Notes: a model not told the origin generated them from the letters alone. Shown: positions 9,547 to 17,642, counted from the stretch's first letter. The stretch: 64,000 nucleotides of DNA from an uncultured Chitinophagaceae bacterium (GCA_937981995.1 CALJNC010000007.1:1-64000), one strand, 5' to 3'. Translations and numbers: made by a program.

Positions 9547-9664
9547 AGGAGAATGAGGGGTAATACGAGTTATATCCTTATACGAATCAACAAATTTTAC
9601 AATGTACTGACGTAAAACTTTTAAACTTATTGCAGAATATGGGTATTTTATTTAAAAAACGAGA

Positions 9665-10666
9665 CTATTCGTCTTCAATCTCTCCAATAATCTCTTCAGT
9701 GATATCCTCCAGGGTAACGAGGCCAGCAAGGCGTTTACCAGTATTTAGCACCAGCGCCATATGATTTTTACTTTGTTGGAATTGCCTAAGGACCTGCTGC
9801 GCATTATCTCCTTCTTGCACATATAAAATGGGGCGTATATACTGCTTCCAATTTAGCCTATCCTTATCCGTATGTGGCAATAAATCTTTACAATGTACAA
9901 TACCTAATACCTTACTCCAATTACCCTCATACACGGGTAGACGAGAGAATTGACTCGAATCGATTTTTTGCAATACTTCCTTAAAATTATAATTAGATTT
10001 AATGCCTTGTAACTCGCTTTTAGGTCGCATCACCTGTTTTACTTTTAGCTTATCAAAACGAAAAATTTGCTTATAGAGATTCAAATTAGCTGTACTAATT
10101 ACTTCCTTTTCATTATCTGCCAAAGCCGTTTTTAATTCTTCAATGCTTAGCTCATTATTTGAACTTTGATTCTTTGTGGGCACAATGTAATTTGTTATCC
10201 CCGCACAAAATGTAAGCAGCGGATTAGATATCCAAAAACCAAACTTAGGAAAAGTCCCTTTTTGCTTAAACGCAATGGGTAATAACCAACTTACCATAGC
10301 AACTACACAAAAAATAATAAGAAAAATCAAGTAAAACGGCACCCAAACTGAAGACAGTATGAAGTACAATAAATAAGCCACAATTGTCGTTAGAAGGCCT
10401 TTTGCCATAGCATAGCTTAAACTTATACTATTTGTATTTCGGTATAAAAAGCTAAGTCGCTTAAAAGATATTAGATCATTTTCCTCAAGCTCTTCTAAAG
10501 CTTCGGTATCAATGGTAGTAAGAAAAAGTTGAGTATGACTTATTAAAAATAGTAGGTACAGCCCTAAGCCAATCAGGAGTAAAACAAACACATTGAATAA
10601 AGAGAATACAAGAAATAAAGGGGTAGAAAAAAGTACGGGGAATAAACTAAAGGGATCTGGGTCCAA
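9665..10666 (-). CDS. gldE: GldE-like CNNM/CBS-pair membrane protein, short at the C-terminus
   Basis: The protein has 333 residues. Residues 1 to about 165 hold hydrophobic segments of a CNNM/DUF21-type domain. A linker is followed by a CBS pair (about 190-333) with 'VKQVMRPKSEL', 'SRLPVYEG' and 'LAGLVTLEDITEEIIGEI'. The gene order mutY-ssb-gldE is typical of the Bacteroidota gliding locus and is the main reason for choosing GldE over a CorC/HlyC haemolysin-like protein. The chain stops right after the second CBS motif, so the transporter-associated C-terminal domain (about 80-100 residues in full-length relatives) is absent. gldD, often next in line, is not in the window. Its role in gliding or T9SS stability is family knowledge and not shown here. 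Confidence 0.8.
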   Translation of the reverse strand: MDPDPFSLFPVLFSTPLFLVFSLFNVFVLLLIGLGLYLLFLISHTQLFLTTIDTEALEELEENDLISFKRLSFLYRNTNSISLSYAMAKGLLTTIVAYLLYFILSSVWVPFYLIFLIIFCVVAMVSWLLPIAFKQKGTFPKFGFWISNPLLTFCAGITNYIVPTKNQSSNNELSIEELKTALADNEKEVISTANLNLYKQIFRFDKLKVKQVMRPKSELQGIKSNYNFKEVLQKIDSSQFSRLPVYEGNWSKVLGIVHCKDLLPHTDKDRLNWKQYIRPILYVQEGDNAQQVLRQFQQSKNHMALVLNTGKRLAGLVTLEDITEEIIGEIEDE

Positions 10667-10690
10667 GGTTTCTAATATTTATTTACTGGG

Positions 10691-10698
10691 CAAAGATA
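10691..10698 (-). promoter_or_regulatory. Putative internal -7 element (TATCTTTG) before gldE
   Basis: TATCTTTG on the minus strand matches TAnnTTTG in the 45-base gap between ssb and gldE, 24 bases before the gldE start. It suggests that gldE can be transcribed apart from mutY-ssb. Confidence 0.45.
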
Positions 10699-10711
10699 AT
10701 CAAAAGAAAAC

Positions 10712-11110
10712 TTAGATATTGTCAATATTGTCATCCGCTTGAGCAGTTTCCGTTGCATTGCTCATTTCGTCTGCATCTGTCTTTTTATCCAGCATAACTA
10801 AGTTCGTTGCTACAATCTCAGTTGCCTGGCGACGCTGCTTATCTTTATCTTCCCAAGAACGGGTGCGCAACCTTCCTTCGATATGCACCAAGCTGCCTTT
10901 GTGTAAGTATTTATTAGCCAATTCGGCCAATCCGCGCCACAGTACTACTGTATGCCATTCAGTTTGTGAGTTTAGCTTGCCATGTTTGTCTTTAAAGGTT
11001 TCAGTAGTGGCTATAGGAAAGGTAGCTACGGGAATATTTCCTTCGAGATACTGAATTTCGGGTGCTTTACCCAAGTTACCAATAAGAAATACTCTATTTA
11101 CTCCGCGCAT
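10712..11110 (-). CDS. ssb: Single-stranded DNA-binding protein
   Basis: This 132-residue protein has an OB-fold of about 108 residues ('NRVFLIGNLGKAPEIQY', 'TEWHTVVLWRGLAELANKYLHKGSLVHIEGRLRTRSW') followed by a short acidic tail. It coats single-stranded DNA during replication and repair. The tail ends in DNIDNI and lacks the classic DDDIPF tip, though it stays acidic, as in several Bacteroidota SSBs. It sits between mutY and gldE on the same strand; the upstream gap is 38 bases, consistent with cotranscription with mutY. Confidence 0.93.
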   Translation of the reverse strand: MRGVNRVFLIGNLGKAPEIQYLEGNIPVATFPIATTETFKDKHGKLNSQTEWHTVVLWRGLAELANKYLHKGSLVHIEGRLRTRSWEDKDKQRRQATEIVATNLVMLDKKTDADEMSNATETAQADDNIDNI

Positions 11111-11148
11111 AATTTTTCTAATTTAATCCTTACTAAAACAGCCATGGC

Positions 11149-12216
11149 TTAATCTTTAGCGAGCTCAAGATACTTAAATTCTTGTAAAAAATCATAAACA
11201 CTCTTAGGATAGGCTTTTTGAGCAAGTTGTTTACGGCTCACTTTTGAGTATGAATCAATATCTATAGGCACTTCACTAGGTGTGTTAAGGATATAAAAAC
11301 GAATATCTAATTGTTGATGACTGAGTTTTTGTGACTTTTTTGAAACAGCCTTATGTTTTTTTAACCAATCTGGTACAGATGATTGCTCTATTAAAATGGG
11401 CTCATATAATGACTGCCAAATATCTTTTGCATTACGCTGCCTTACATAAATCGATTTTCCTACTTGCAATATCACATAATGGAACGTTCTCTTTTTTAGT
11501 TTTAGTTTTTTCTTTTTGGGAGGATATTTTTCAATTCCATCAAGCGCATATGCCTTGCATTTACGTTTGATAGGACAAATGCCACAAGTAGGATTTTGAG
11601 GCATACAAACCGTTGCTCCAAAATCCATAATGGCTTGGTTGTACTCACCTGCTTTTTGTTTTGACAAAAAGCTATTAGCTATTTCCTGATAAAGTCTTTT
11701 GTCACTGGCAGTAACCAATTGTTTATCCAAGGCTAAAAACCTACTGATTACGCGTACTACATTTCCATCCACTACAGCGTAGGGTAAGTTATAGGCAAAT
11801 GAGGCAATAGCGGCGGCAGTATATTCTCCCACTCCCTTTAAGTTTAAAATATCATCATATGTAATAGGAAAAATGCAATTAAGCTCATCTCTAATATAAC
11901 GAGCTGTAAAAATCATATTCCTACATCGGTTGTAATAACCTAAACCTTCCCATTTTTTAAATACCTCATCATCAGGAGCATTTGCTAGGTCAGATATAGT
12001 AGGATAATTTAATATAAAATCATTGTAATATTTAAGACCTTGTGCTACACGTGTTTGTTGAAGAATAATTTCGCTTAGCCAAATTTTATAAGGGTCTTTT
12101 TCACCTTTCCAAGGCATTTTTCTATCGTTATTTTCACGGTTCCAGGCTAATATTTTACTCCTAAAGTATTGTAAATTAGCGCTTTGTAAGTTCAAACTGC
12201 TTGTTAATTTGTGCAT
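11149..12216 (-). CDS. mutY: A/G-specific adenine glycosylase MutY
   Basis: This 355-residue base-excision repair enzyme removes adenine mispaired with 8-oxoguanine or guanine. The helix-hairpin-helix is at 'LNLKGVGEYTAAAI', the catalytic Asp150 in 'VVDGNVVRV', and Glu49 in 'SEIILQQTRV'. The [4Fe-4S] cluster cysteines Cys204, Cys211, Cys214 and Cys220 show the family spacing C-x6-C-x2-C-x5-C. The C-terminal ~120 residues form the NUDIX-like 8-oxoG recognition domain. Divergent from the HU-like gene, with only 47 bases between the two start codons. Confidence 0.95.
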   Translation of the reverse strand: MHKLTSSLNLQSANLQYFRSKILAWNRENNDRKMPWKGEKDPYKIWLSEIILQQTRVAQGLKYYNDFILNYPTISDLANAPDDEVFKKWEGLGYYNRCRNMIFTARYIRDELNCIFPITYDDILNLKGVGEYTAAAIASFAYNLPYAVVDGNVVRVISRFLALDKQLVTASDKRLYQEIANSFLSKQKAGEYNQAIMDFGATVCMPQNPTCGICPIKRKCKAYALDGIEKYPPKKKKLKLKKRTFHYVILQVGKSIYVRQRNAKDIWQSLYEPILIEQSSVPDWLKKHKAVSKKSQKLSHQQLDIRFYILNTPSEVPIDIDSYSKVSRKQLAQKAYPKSVYDFLQEFKYLELAKD

Positions 12217-12243
12217 AAATTACCTAATTGCTAAAGTTTATTA

Positions 12244-12251
12244 TATCTTTG
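12244..12251 (+). promoter_or_regulatory. -7 element (TATCTTTG) of the HU-like gene
   Basis: TATCTTTG matches TAnnTTTG and ends 12 bases before the ATG at 12264. This argues for that start over an in-frame ATG at 12228, which would lie upstream of the promoter core. Confidence 0.5.
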
Positions 12252-12263
12252 AATTATTGTATT

Positions 12264-12578
12264 ATGAAAAAGGCTGATTTAATAAACTTGATTTCCGAGA
12301 AAACCGGAGTTCCAAAAGTTGATGTACTCGTTTCCCTTGAAAGTTTTTTTGCTAACGTAAAAGAAACTATGGCTAGTGGTGAAAATATATACATTCGCGG
12401 ATTTGGAAGTTTTATAGTTAAACAACGTGCCGCCAAGGTAGGTAGAAATATTAAGAAAAACACCTCTGTCTATATCCCCGCGCACAAAATTCCTGCTTTC
12501 AAACCTGCAAAAGAGTTTGTAGAACAGGTAAAAACATTACCGGTAGAAGAAGAAAACGAGGTTACTAAAGAATCCTAG
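12264..12578 (+). CDS. HU/IHF-family DNA-bending protein
   Basis: This 104-residue nucleoid protein carries the beta-arm signature 'IRGFGSFIVKQRAAKVGRN' and the N-terminal dimer helices 'KKADLINLISEKTGVPK'. Family members dimerise, bend DNA and assist replication, recombination and chromosome packing. The C-terminal extension (EEENEVTKES) is acidic. The start at 12264 gives a standard HU N-terminus and lies just behind a -7 box. Divergent from mutY and followed by the TPR gene after 33 bases; HU-TPR-small basic peptide-RNase G looks like one information-processing cluster. Confidence 0.93.
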   Translation: MKKADLINLISEKTGVPKVDVLVSLESFFANVKETMASGENIYIRGFGSFIVKQRAAKVGRNIKKNTSVYIPAHKIPAFKPAKEFVEQVKTLPVEEENEVTKES

Positions 12579-12611
12579 TTTATTTCCACTCCCCTAACAA
12601 AGTAAATTTAC

Positions 12612-13466
12612 TTGCAAAAAAATCAAATTATACTTATAGCTGCAGGCGTTCTGATTCTTGCATCTATGTATTTTATGGGAAAGCGCACTACTGATGCTCA
12701 TGCCGGTCATGATCATGCTAAAGGCGCCGCACCCCAAGGACAAGCACCAGGCGGCATGCCACAAAACAATGTGGAACCAGCTAAGTATGAAGACATTTAT
12801 ACAAGTGCCGTAAGTAAACTAACTGAAGAAGCAAAAGCGAAAGCGAATACATTAGATAAAAACGTATCTGATAAACAAACAGCTATAGCAAATAAAGATG
12901 CAGCTGAGTTTTGGGAAGATAAAGATTTAAATATTGCATCTCATTATTACAAAAAGGGAGCTTTATTGGAAAATACTGAAAAAAGTCTCACCTTTGCGGG
13001 GAATTTATTTACGCTTCAGATGTCAAAAACCCCTGAAGCCGAGATAAAAGAGTGGCAGGCGAATGAGGCAATTGAATGTTTTAATAAAGCACTCGAACTA
13101 AACCCCAAAAACCCTGAAACAAAAATTGCTCTTGCAAGTTGTTATATTGATGGCACTGGTGAAATAATGAAAGGTGTTGGCGCTTTAAAAGAAGTGACTG
13201 CTACAGATAGCATGAACTCTGCCGCTAATCTCCTACTAGGAAAACTCTCAGTACAATCAGGACAACATGAAAAAGCATTAAAACGATTGAATACAGTTCT
13301 TTCTCAAGATTCGAAAAATACAGAGGCCCTCTATTTTCTTGCCGAAACGCATAAAAATATGGGGAACAAAGACAAAGCCATTGAACTCTTTGAGCAATGC
13401 AAAAAAATTGTAAATAATCCTGATTTTTCGGCAGAGATTGATAACTATATCAAATCGTTTAACTAG
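12612..13466 (+). CDS. Membrane-anchored TPR protein, probable TTG start
   Basis: The protein has 284 residues: an N-terminal hydrophobic anchor (IILIAAGVLILASMYFMG), a His/Gly/Pro/Gln-rich linker (residues about 25-55), and a helical body with tetratricopeptide repeats. The clearest repeats are 'AIECFNKALELNPKNPETKIALASCY' region (about 150-180) and 'ALKRLNTVL...AIELFEQC' (about 215-270). TPRs bind protein partners. No in-frame ATG precedes the anchor: a stop lies three codons upstream and TTG at 12612 is the first usual start. The next Met (12666) would delete the anchor. Its partner is unknown; it sits between the HU-like gene and the ribosomal peptide/RNase G pair. Confidence 0.75.
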   Translation: MQKNQIILIAAGVLILASMYFMGKRTTDAHAGHDHAKGAAPQGQAPGGMPQNNVEPAKYEDIYTSAVSKLTEEAKAKANTLDKNVSDKQTAIANKDAAEFWEDKDLNIASHYYKKGALLENTEKSLTFAGNLFTLQMSKTPEAEIKEWQANEAIECFNKALELNPKNPETKIALASCYIDGTGEIMKGVGALKEVTATDSMNSAANLLLGKLSVQSGQHEKALKRLNTVLSQDSKNTEALYFLAETHKNMGNKDKAIELFEQCKKIVNNPDFSAEIDNYIKSFN

Positions 13467-13502
13467 ATATATTATTTTTTTAAACAAAAAAAACAAAACA
13501 TT

Positions 13503-13595
13503 ATGCCTTGCGGAAAAAAACGTAAAAGACACAAGATTGCAACACATAAACGTAAAAAGCGTTTACGTAAGAATCGTCACAAGAAGAAGAAATAA
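13503..13595 (+). CDS. 30-residue basic AURKAIP1/COX24-domain ribosomal peptide (bS22/mS38-like)
   Basis: A 30-codon gene encodes a peptide of which more than half is Lys, Arg or His (MPCGKKRKRHK... ending in KNRHKKKK). This is the short peptide annotated in many Bacteroidota as AURKAIP1/COX24 domain-containing. It is related to mitochondrial mS38 and mycobacterial bS22, which sit in the small subunit near the decoding centre. The leader is very A-rich and has no Shine-Dalgarno sequence. It lies between the TPR gene and RNase G. The size and composition make a chance ORF unlikely; the ribosomal role here is by homology. Confidence 0.88.
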   Translation: MPCGKKRKRHKIATHKRKKRLRKNRHKKKK

Positions 13596-13624
13596 TTCTT
13601 TTCATACTTTATTTTATTAACTTT

Positions 13625-13717
13625 TGTGCTCATCATGCTATGGCGTGATAGAACAAATGGTGTATTGCTACCATGTAATGTGGTAAGGATATATACATCT
13701 GCGAAGTTTTGAGCACA
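13625..13717 (+). promoter_or_regulatory. Structured leader upstream of RNase G with competing helices
   Basis: The 140-base gap before rng holds several perfect inverted repeats. TGTGCTCA (13625-13632) pairs with TGAGCACA (13710-13717) and encloses the rest. ATCATGC/GCGTGAT (13632-13638 with 13643-13649, loop TATG, one G-U) and ATGGT/ACCAT (13657-13661 with 13670-13674) lie inside. TACCA (13669-13673) can instead pair with TGGTA (13681-13685), so two helices compete for the same bases. This looks like an RNA control element. RNase E autoregulates through its leader in E. coli; a similar role here is inference. Confidence 0.5.
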
Positions 13718-13735
13718 TGCAAAACAAACATTCGT

Positions 13736-15292
13736 ATGGATAAAGAATTAATCATACAGTCAGGTAAAGACGGCATTGAAATTGCCCTTACCGAAGACAA
13801 AAAACTAGTTGAACTACATTATGATAACTCAGGAGGAGAATTCAATGTAGGAGATTTATACCTAGGGCAAGTACGTAAAGTGGCCAATGGGCTCAATGCA
13901 GTATTTGTAAATATTGGTCATAAGAAGGATGCCTTCTTGCACTACACTGACTTAAGCCCCAACTTTAAAAGCCTTCAAAAGTTTACGGATCATGCACGTA
14001 AGTATGAAAAGTTTAGTTGGGAAAAATTTAAAGCAGAACCTGAAATACAAAAAGCAGGTAAAATCAATGAGGTAATATCTACCAAGCAAAAAATACTAGT
14101 ACAGGTTTTAAAAGAACCCATATCTACCAAAGGACCGCGCATAAGTTGTGAGGTTTCTTTACCAGGAAGGTTTTTAGTACTGGTACCCTTTATAGATCAG
14201 GTAAATGTTTCTAAAAAAATAGAAAGCCGCGAAGAGCGTCATCGTTTAAAAAGCATTATTACCAATATTAAGGAATCTCATTACGGAGTAATTGTGCGTA
14301 CAGCAGCTAAAGGTCGCAGCACAGCAGAATTACACCAAGACTTAACCGCTCTTGCTGACTCTTGGAAAAGCATACAGCATAATTTATATAAAGCTGATGC
14401 ACCTAAAAAGATTTTAAGCGAGCAAAATAAAACAACCTCCTTATTACGTGATTTATTGAATGATGATTTCAATAAAATTGTAACCAATGATGAAAATGTA
14501 CATTCCCAAACAAAAGAGTACATTCAAAAAATTGCACCAGGTAAAGAAAGTATTGTTTCATTACATCAAAATGGTAAATCAATATTTGATCACTTTGGAA
14601 TTAACCATCAAGTAAAATCTGCTTTTGGTAAAACAGTGATGATGGAAGGCGGTGGCTATCTAGTCATAGAGCATACCGAAGCTTTACATGTAGTAGATGT
14701 AAATAGTGGACATAAATTTTCGGCAGATAATCAAGAGCAAACGGCTTTAAATACTAATTTAAGTGCTGTAAAAGAACTTGCACGCCAGTTACGATTGCGT
14801 GATATTGGTGGTATTATCATTGTAGATTTCATTGATATGCGATCAGCCGAAAACCGCAGAGCTGTATCAAAAGCAATGCAAGATGCCATGAAGGATGACA
14901 GGGCAAGACATAGCATATTAGGAATTACCCGCTTTGGACTATTACAAATAACAAGGCAGCGTTTGCGCCCAGCAATTAAAATTGCTACCGGTGAGCAATG
15001 TCCTAGTTGTGATGGCACAGGAAAAGTACGTTCAACACATGTATTGATTGAGGATATTGAAAAACATGTAAAATATCTTACCCGTAATTCTCAAGCTAAT
15101 AATACTATTGTACTTAAAGTACACCCTATAGTTTATTCTCATTTAACTAAGAAAGCTGGTTTTTTCAAACCATCCATTGCTAAAAAATGGAATAAAGCCT
15201 ATGGCAAATTTGAAGTACAAATAGAAGATAATTTAGGGTTCCTCGATTATCAATTCATGGTTAAAGAAACTGGAGAAGAAATAAAATTCTAG
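13736..15292 (+). CDS. rng: Ribonuclease E/G family endoribonuclease
   Basis: This 518-residue protein matches the catalytic region of RNase G, which cuts single-stranded A/U-rich RNA and takes part in rRNA maturation and mRNA decay. An S1-like domain is at about 35-140 ('VGDLYLGQVRKVANGLNAVFVNIG'). The catalytic Mg site shows 'VVDVNSG' and 'IIIVDFIDM' with the conserved Asp residues. The Zn-link cysteines are in 'CPSCDGTG'. There is no long RNase E-type C-terminal scaffold. The ATG at 13736 gives the usual N-terminus (MDKELII...); an in-frame TTG nine codons upstream lies inside the structured leader and is less likely. pnuC follows after four bases. Confidence 0.94.
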   Translation: MDKELIIQSGKDGIEIALTEDKKLVELHYDNSGGEFNVGDLYLGQVRKVANGLNAVFVNIGHKKDAFLHYTDLSPNFKSLQKFTDHARKYEKFSWEKFKAEPEIQKAGKINEVISTKQKILVQVLKEPISTKGPRISCEVSLPGRFLVLVPFIDQVNVSKKIESREERHRLKSIITNIKESHYGVIVRTAAKGRSTAELHQDLTALADSWKSIQHNLYKADAPKKILSEQNKTTSLLRDLLNDDFNKIVTNDENVHSQTKEYIQKIAPGKESIVSLHQNGKSIFDHFGINHQVKSAFGKTVMMEGGGYLVIEHTEALHVVDVNSGHKFSADNQEQTALNTNLSAVKELARQLRLRDIGGIIIVDFIDMRSAENRRAVSKAMQDAMKDDRARHSILGITRFGLLQITRQRLRPAIKIATGEQCPSCDGTGKVRSTHVLIEDIEKHVKYLTRNSQANNTIVLKVHPIVYSHLTKKAGFFKPSIAKKWNKAYGKFEVQIEDNLGFLDYQFMVKETGEEIKF

Positions 15293-15296
15293 CATA

Positions 15297-15914
15297 ATGT
15301 TAGCGGATCTTATCCAACAATTTAAAGCAACGCAACCTATAGAATGGTTTGCGTTTTCTTTTGCTATTTTACAAGTCATATTTGCTTATTTTAATAAATC
15401 AATAAATTTCTTGTTTGGCGCTATCAGCGTTTGTTTATACACCTACATTTTTTTTGAATACTCTTTATTGGCCGAGAGTATTTTAAACGCATACTATTTC
15501 ATTGTAAGTATTTACGGCTTAATCCTATGGAATCGAAAACAAGCTGAGGAGACTCAGATAAGAAAAGCATCTTCAATAAATTGGCAAATCACAGTTCTTA
15601 TAATAGCTTCAAGCTTCGTTGCTTTTTTATGTGTTTATTATTACAAAAAATCTCATTCTGCTGCTTTCTTTGAACTTACAAATTTTGCAGATGCACTAGT
15701 GGCATCTTTGGCATTTGGCGGAACGTTCCTTTTACTTAAACGAAATATTGAAACTTGGATTGTTCTTAATATTTCTAACTTGATTGCTATGCCTTTGCAA
15801 TGGAATAAAGGGCTTTATTTAACAAGTGTTTTGACCTTTATTCTTTTTAGCGTGGCCGTGGCAGCTTGGTTTAGGTGGAGGTGCGAGCTACTCGAGCTCA
15901 AAAGAAATGAGTAA
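15297..15914 (+). CDS. pnuC: PnuC-family nicotinamide riboside transporter
   Basis: This 205-residue integral membrane protein has about seven hydrophobic segments. The motifs 'NAYYFIVSIYGLILWNRK' and 'ADALVASLAF...RNIETWIVLNI...QWNKGLYLTSVLTF' match PnuC, which brings nicotinamide riboside into the cell for NAD synthesis by facilitated diffusion. The length is normal. It starts four bases after rng and ends 15 bases before the esterase, so all three are probably cotranscribed. Some relatives carry thiamine or riboflavin (PnuT, PnuX); no TPP or FMN riboswitch is visible upstream, so nicotinamide riboside is the default. Confidence 0.87.
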   Translation: MLADLIQQFKATQPIEWFAFSFAILQVIFAYFNKSINFLFGAISVCLYTYIFFEYSLLAESILNAYYFIVSIYGLILWNRKQAEETQIRKASSINWQITVLIIASSFVAFLCVYYYKKSHSAAFFELTNFADALVASLAFGGTFLLLKRNIETWIVLNISNLIAMPLQWNKGLYLTSVLTFILFSVAVAAWFRWRCELLELKRNE

Positions 15915-15929
15915 CTTAGCTTCTAGTAG

Positions 15930-17105
15930 ATGAAAAAAATACTTGGCATATGGATAGCAATCTTATTATGTGTTCCTTTTGCAAAAGGGCAACGCTATCT
16001 AAAACAAGTATTCCCTGCTTCTAATTTAACCTCAAATATTCAATACGGTTCCAACACAAATTATATTGGAAGCACCCAAAACCTTTTCTTAGATTTTTAT
16101 GAACCACAAGGTGATACTGCCTTAAAACGCCCACTCATTTTATACGTTCATGGCGGTGGATTTGTTGATACAAATCAATCAAAAGCATTAATTCATATTA
16201 AAGCGTTTGCCGATAGTATGGCTAGGAGAGGCTATGCCGTGGCCTGTATAAATTATAGATTAGATACTTCAATATCAAACCGTGCGGTAATTAATGCAAT
16301 GCATGATGCCAAGGCGGCTGTTCGATTTTTTAGGGCAAATGCTAATCAGTATAAAATTAATACGGACTTTATATTCATTGGTGGGGAGTCTGCAGGTGCA
16401 GTAACTGCCTTAACTGCAACTTATATTGACAACTTATCAGAAGTATCTTTTCCAACAACCTTACCGCTTGCAACTGATAATTCTGTAGACGGGAATAGTG
16501 GCAATCCGGGATTTTCATCTGATATAAAAGCAGCGCTATGCTTATGTGGTGGCACTAAAACTATCCTTAACGAACAACTTTTTGATACTGCTGCTATTAC
16601 TACGGGAGACCAACCAATCCTCTTGGTACATGGAACCAATGATCAGTTAATCCATGTGGCTCAGTCATTAGAAGTAGCACAACGTGCAACTAATTTAAAC
16701 ATCCCTAATCTGTTTTATACAATGCCTGGTGCAGGTCATTGTCCTTGGTATTTTCCTTTGCAAAATTCTTGGAACTATTTGGATACGATTATTGATTATA
16801 CTGTGCCGTTTCTGTTTGCTTGTATCCAAGGTGGCACATCAACTAATAATTATACCGCACCTAAAGCACTAAACATCTACCCAAATCCTACGAAATCAGA
16901 GTTTACTATAAGTATTAACAATCCCACTAGCTCTAAATCAAGGCTACTGGTATATAATACCTTAGGAATCTGTATTGCTGCTAAAGAGATTATACTAGAA
17001 AATGGCCAAGCCAAAATTAATTTGACTAATTATTCTCCTGGGTTCTACTACATCAAATATTTTTCTGGTTTAGACTTATATACGGGCAGTGTACTTTTAA
17101 GGTAA
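15930..17105 (+). CDS. Secreted alpha/beta-hydrolase (carboxylesterase-like) with T9SS sorting domain
   Basis: The protein has 391 residues. Signal peptide (1-20); esterase/lipase fold with oxyanion motif 'HGGGF' (74-78), nucleophile Ser154 in 'GGESAGA', Asp238 in 'HGTND' and His270 in 'GAGHC'. The last ~80 residues ('LNIYPNPTKSEFTI', 'NYSPGFYYIKY') form a T9SS type A sorting domain. It should therefore be exported by the type IX system whose parts are in this window and either released or fixed to the surface. Substrate unknown; an acetyl- or feruloyl-esterase on polysaccharide is possible. It follows pnuC closely on the same strand. Confidence 0.87.
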   Translation: MKKILGIWIAILLCVPFAKGQRYLKQVFPASNLTSNIQYGSNTNYIGSTQNLFLDFYEPQGDTALKRPLILYVHGGGFVDTNQSKALIHIKAFADSMARRGYAVACINYRLDTSISNRAVINAMHDAKAAVRFFRANANQYKINTDFIFIGGESAGAVTALTATYIDNLSEVSFPTTLPLATDNSVDGNSGNPGFSSDIKAALCLCGGTKTILNEQLFDTAAITTGDQPILLVHGTNDQLIHVAQSLEVAQRATNLNIPNLFYTMPGAGHCPWYFPLQNSWNYLDTIIDYTVPFLFACIQGGTSTNNYTAPKALNIYPNPTKSEFTISINNPTSSKSRLLVYNTLGICIAAKEIILENGQAKINLTNYSPGFYYIKYFSGLDLYTGSVLLR

Positions 17106-17259
17106 GAACTAGCATTTATAGTACTTGAATCGCTGTATGAGCAATTTCGGTCCTATTTTTATTAAACATAATTGTAAAGGATGTTTTAGAAAGAATGACG
17201 CCATTCCACATTTCTTCAATAATTGTTGAAAAAAAAGCTTTTTTCCTAAAAATATCAGC

Positions 17260-17267
17260 TACATTTG
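17260..17267 (+). promoter_or_regulatory. -7 element (TACATTTG) of rpsO
   Basis: TACATTTG matches TAnnTTTG and lies 47 bases before the S15 ATG, leaving a leader that contains a short hairpin. Confidence 0.5.
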
Positions 17268-17270
17268 CAT

Positions 17271-17285
17271 CCCGAATAAATCGGG
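17271..17285 (+). promoter_or_regulatory. Hairpin in the rpsO leader
   Basis: CCCGA-ATAAA-TCGGG is a perfect 5-bp hairpin right behind the -7 box, near the probable 5' end of the S15 mRNA. S15 represses its own translation through leader structures in several bacteria. The hairpin could serve that role or protect the 5' end; this is inference. Confidence 0.4.
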
Positions 17286-17314
17286 ACTTAAGACGAAAAC
17301 TAAAGCTATACATC

Positions 17315-17587
17315 ATGGCAGCAATAACAAAAGAACGTAGAAAAGAAATATTCGCTGAATTTGGCGGAAACGAAGCAAACACTGGAAGCATTGAAGCTCA
17401 AGTAGCATTGATGACTGAAAGAATTAACCACATCGCTGGTCACTTGAAAGATAATAAAAAGGATCACTCAAGTAAAACAGGTCTTATGACTATGGTAGGT
17501 CGTCGTAAAAGATATTTGCAGTATCTAGCCAAAACTGACTTAGAAGGCTACCGTGCCTTAATAGCTAAGTTAGGACTTAGAAAATAA
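17315..17587 (+). CDS. rpsO: 30S ribosomal protein S15
   Basis: This 90-residue protein matches S15 over its length ('[24 protein letters not shown]', '[10 protein letters not shown]'). It binds 16S rRNA early in assembly and forms a bridge to the 50S subunit. The ATG at 17315 gives the standard N-terminus; upstream in-frame starts lie before the promoter-like box. rpsO followed by pnp is a very old gene pair, also seen in E. coli, here separated by a terminator. Confidence 0.96.
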   Translation: MAAITKERRKEIFAEFGGNEANTGSIEAQVALMTERINHIAGHLKDNKKDHSSKTGLMTMVGRRKRYLQYLAKTDLEGYRALIAKLGLRK

Positions 17588-17599
17588 TTTTAATATTAC

Positions 17600-17636
17600 A
17601 ATCCCTCGAGCTTTGCCCGAGGGATTTACTTTTTTA
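17600..17636 (+). terminator. Terminator between rpsO and pnp
   Basis: A perfect 9-bp stem (AATCCCTCG/CGAGGGATT) with a 9-base loop is followed by TACTTTTTT. Confidence 0.8.
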
Positions 17637-17642
17637 GCCCTA

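Noticed and set aside
17116-17391. Minus-strand frame overlapping the rpsO start, with a protein-like end ([16 protein letters not shown])
   Set aside because: Most of it overlaps S15 coding sequence, and the start is inside rpsO. The last 35 codons could be a remnant, but nothing supports a gene.
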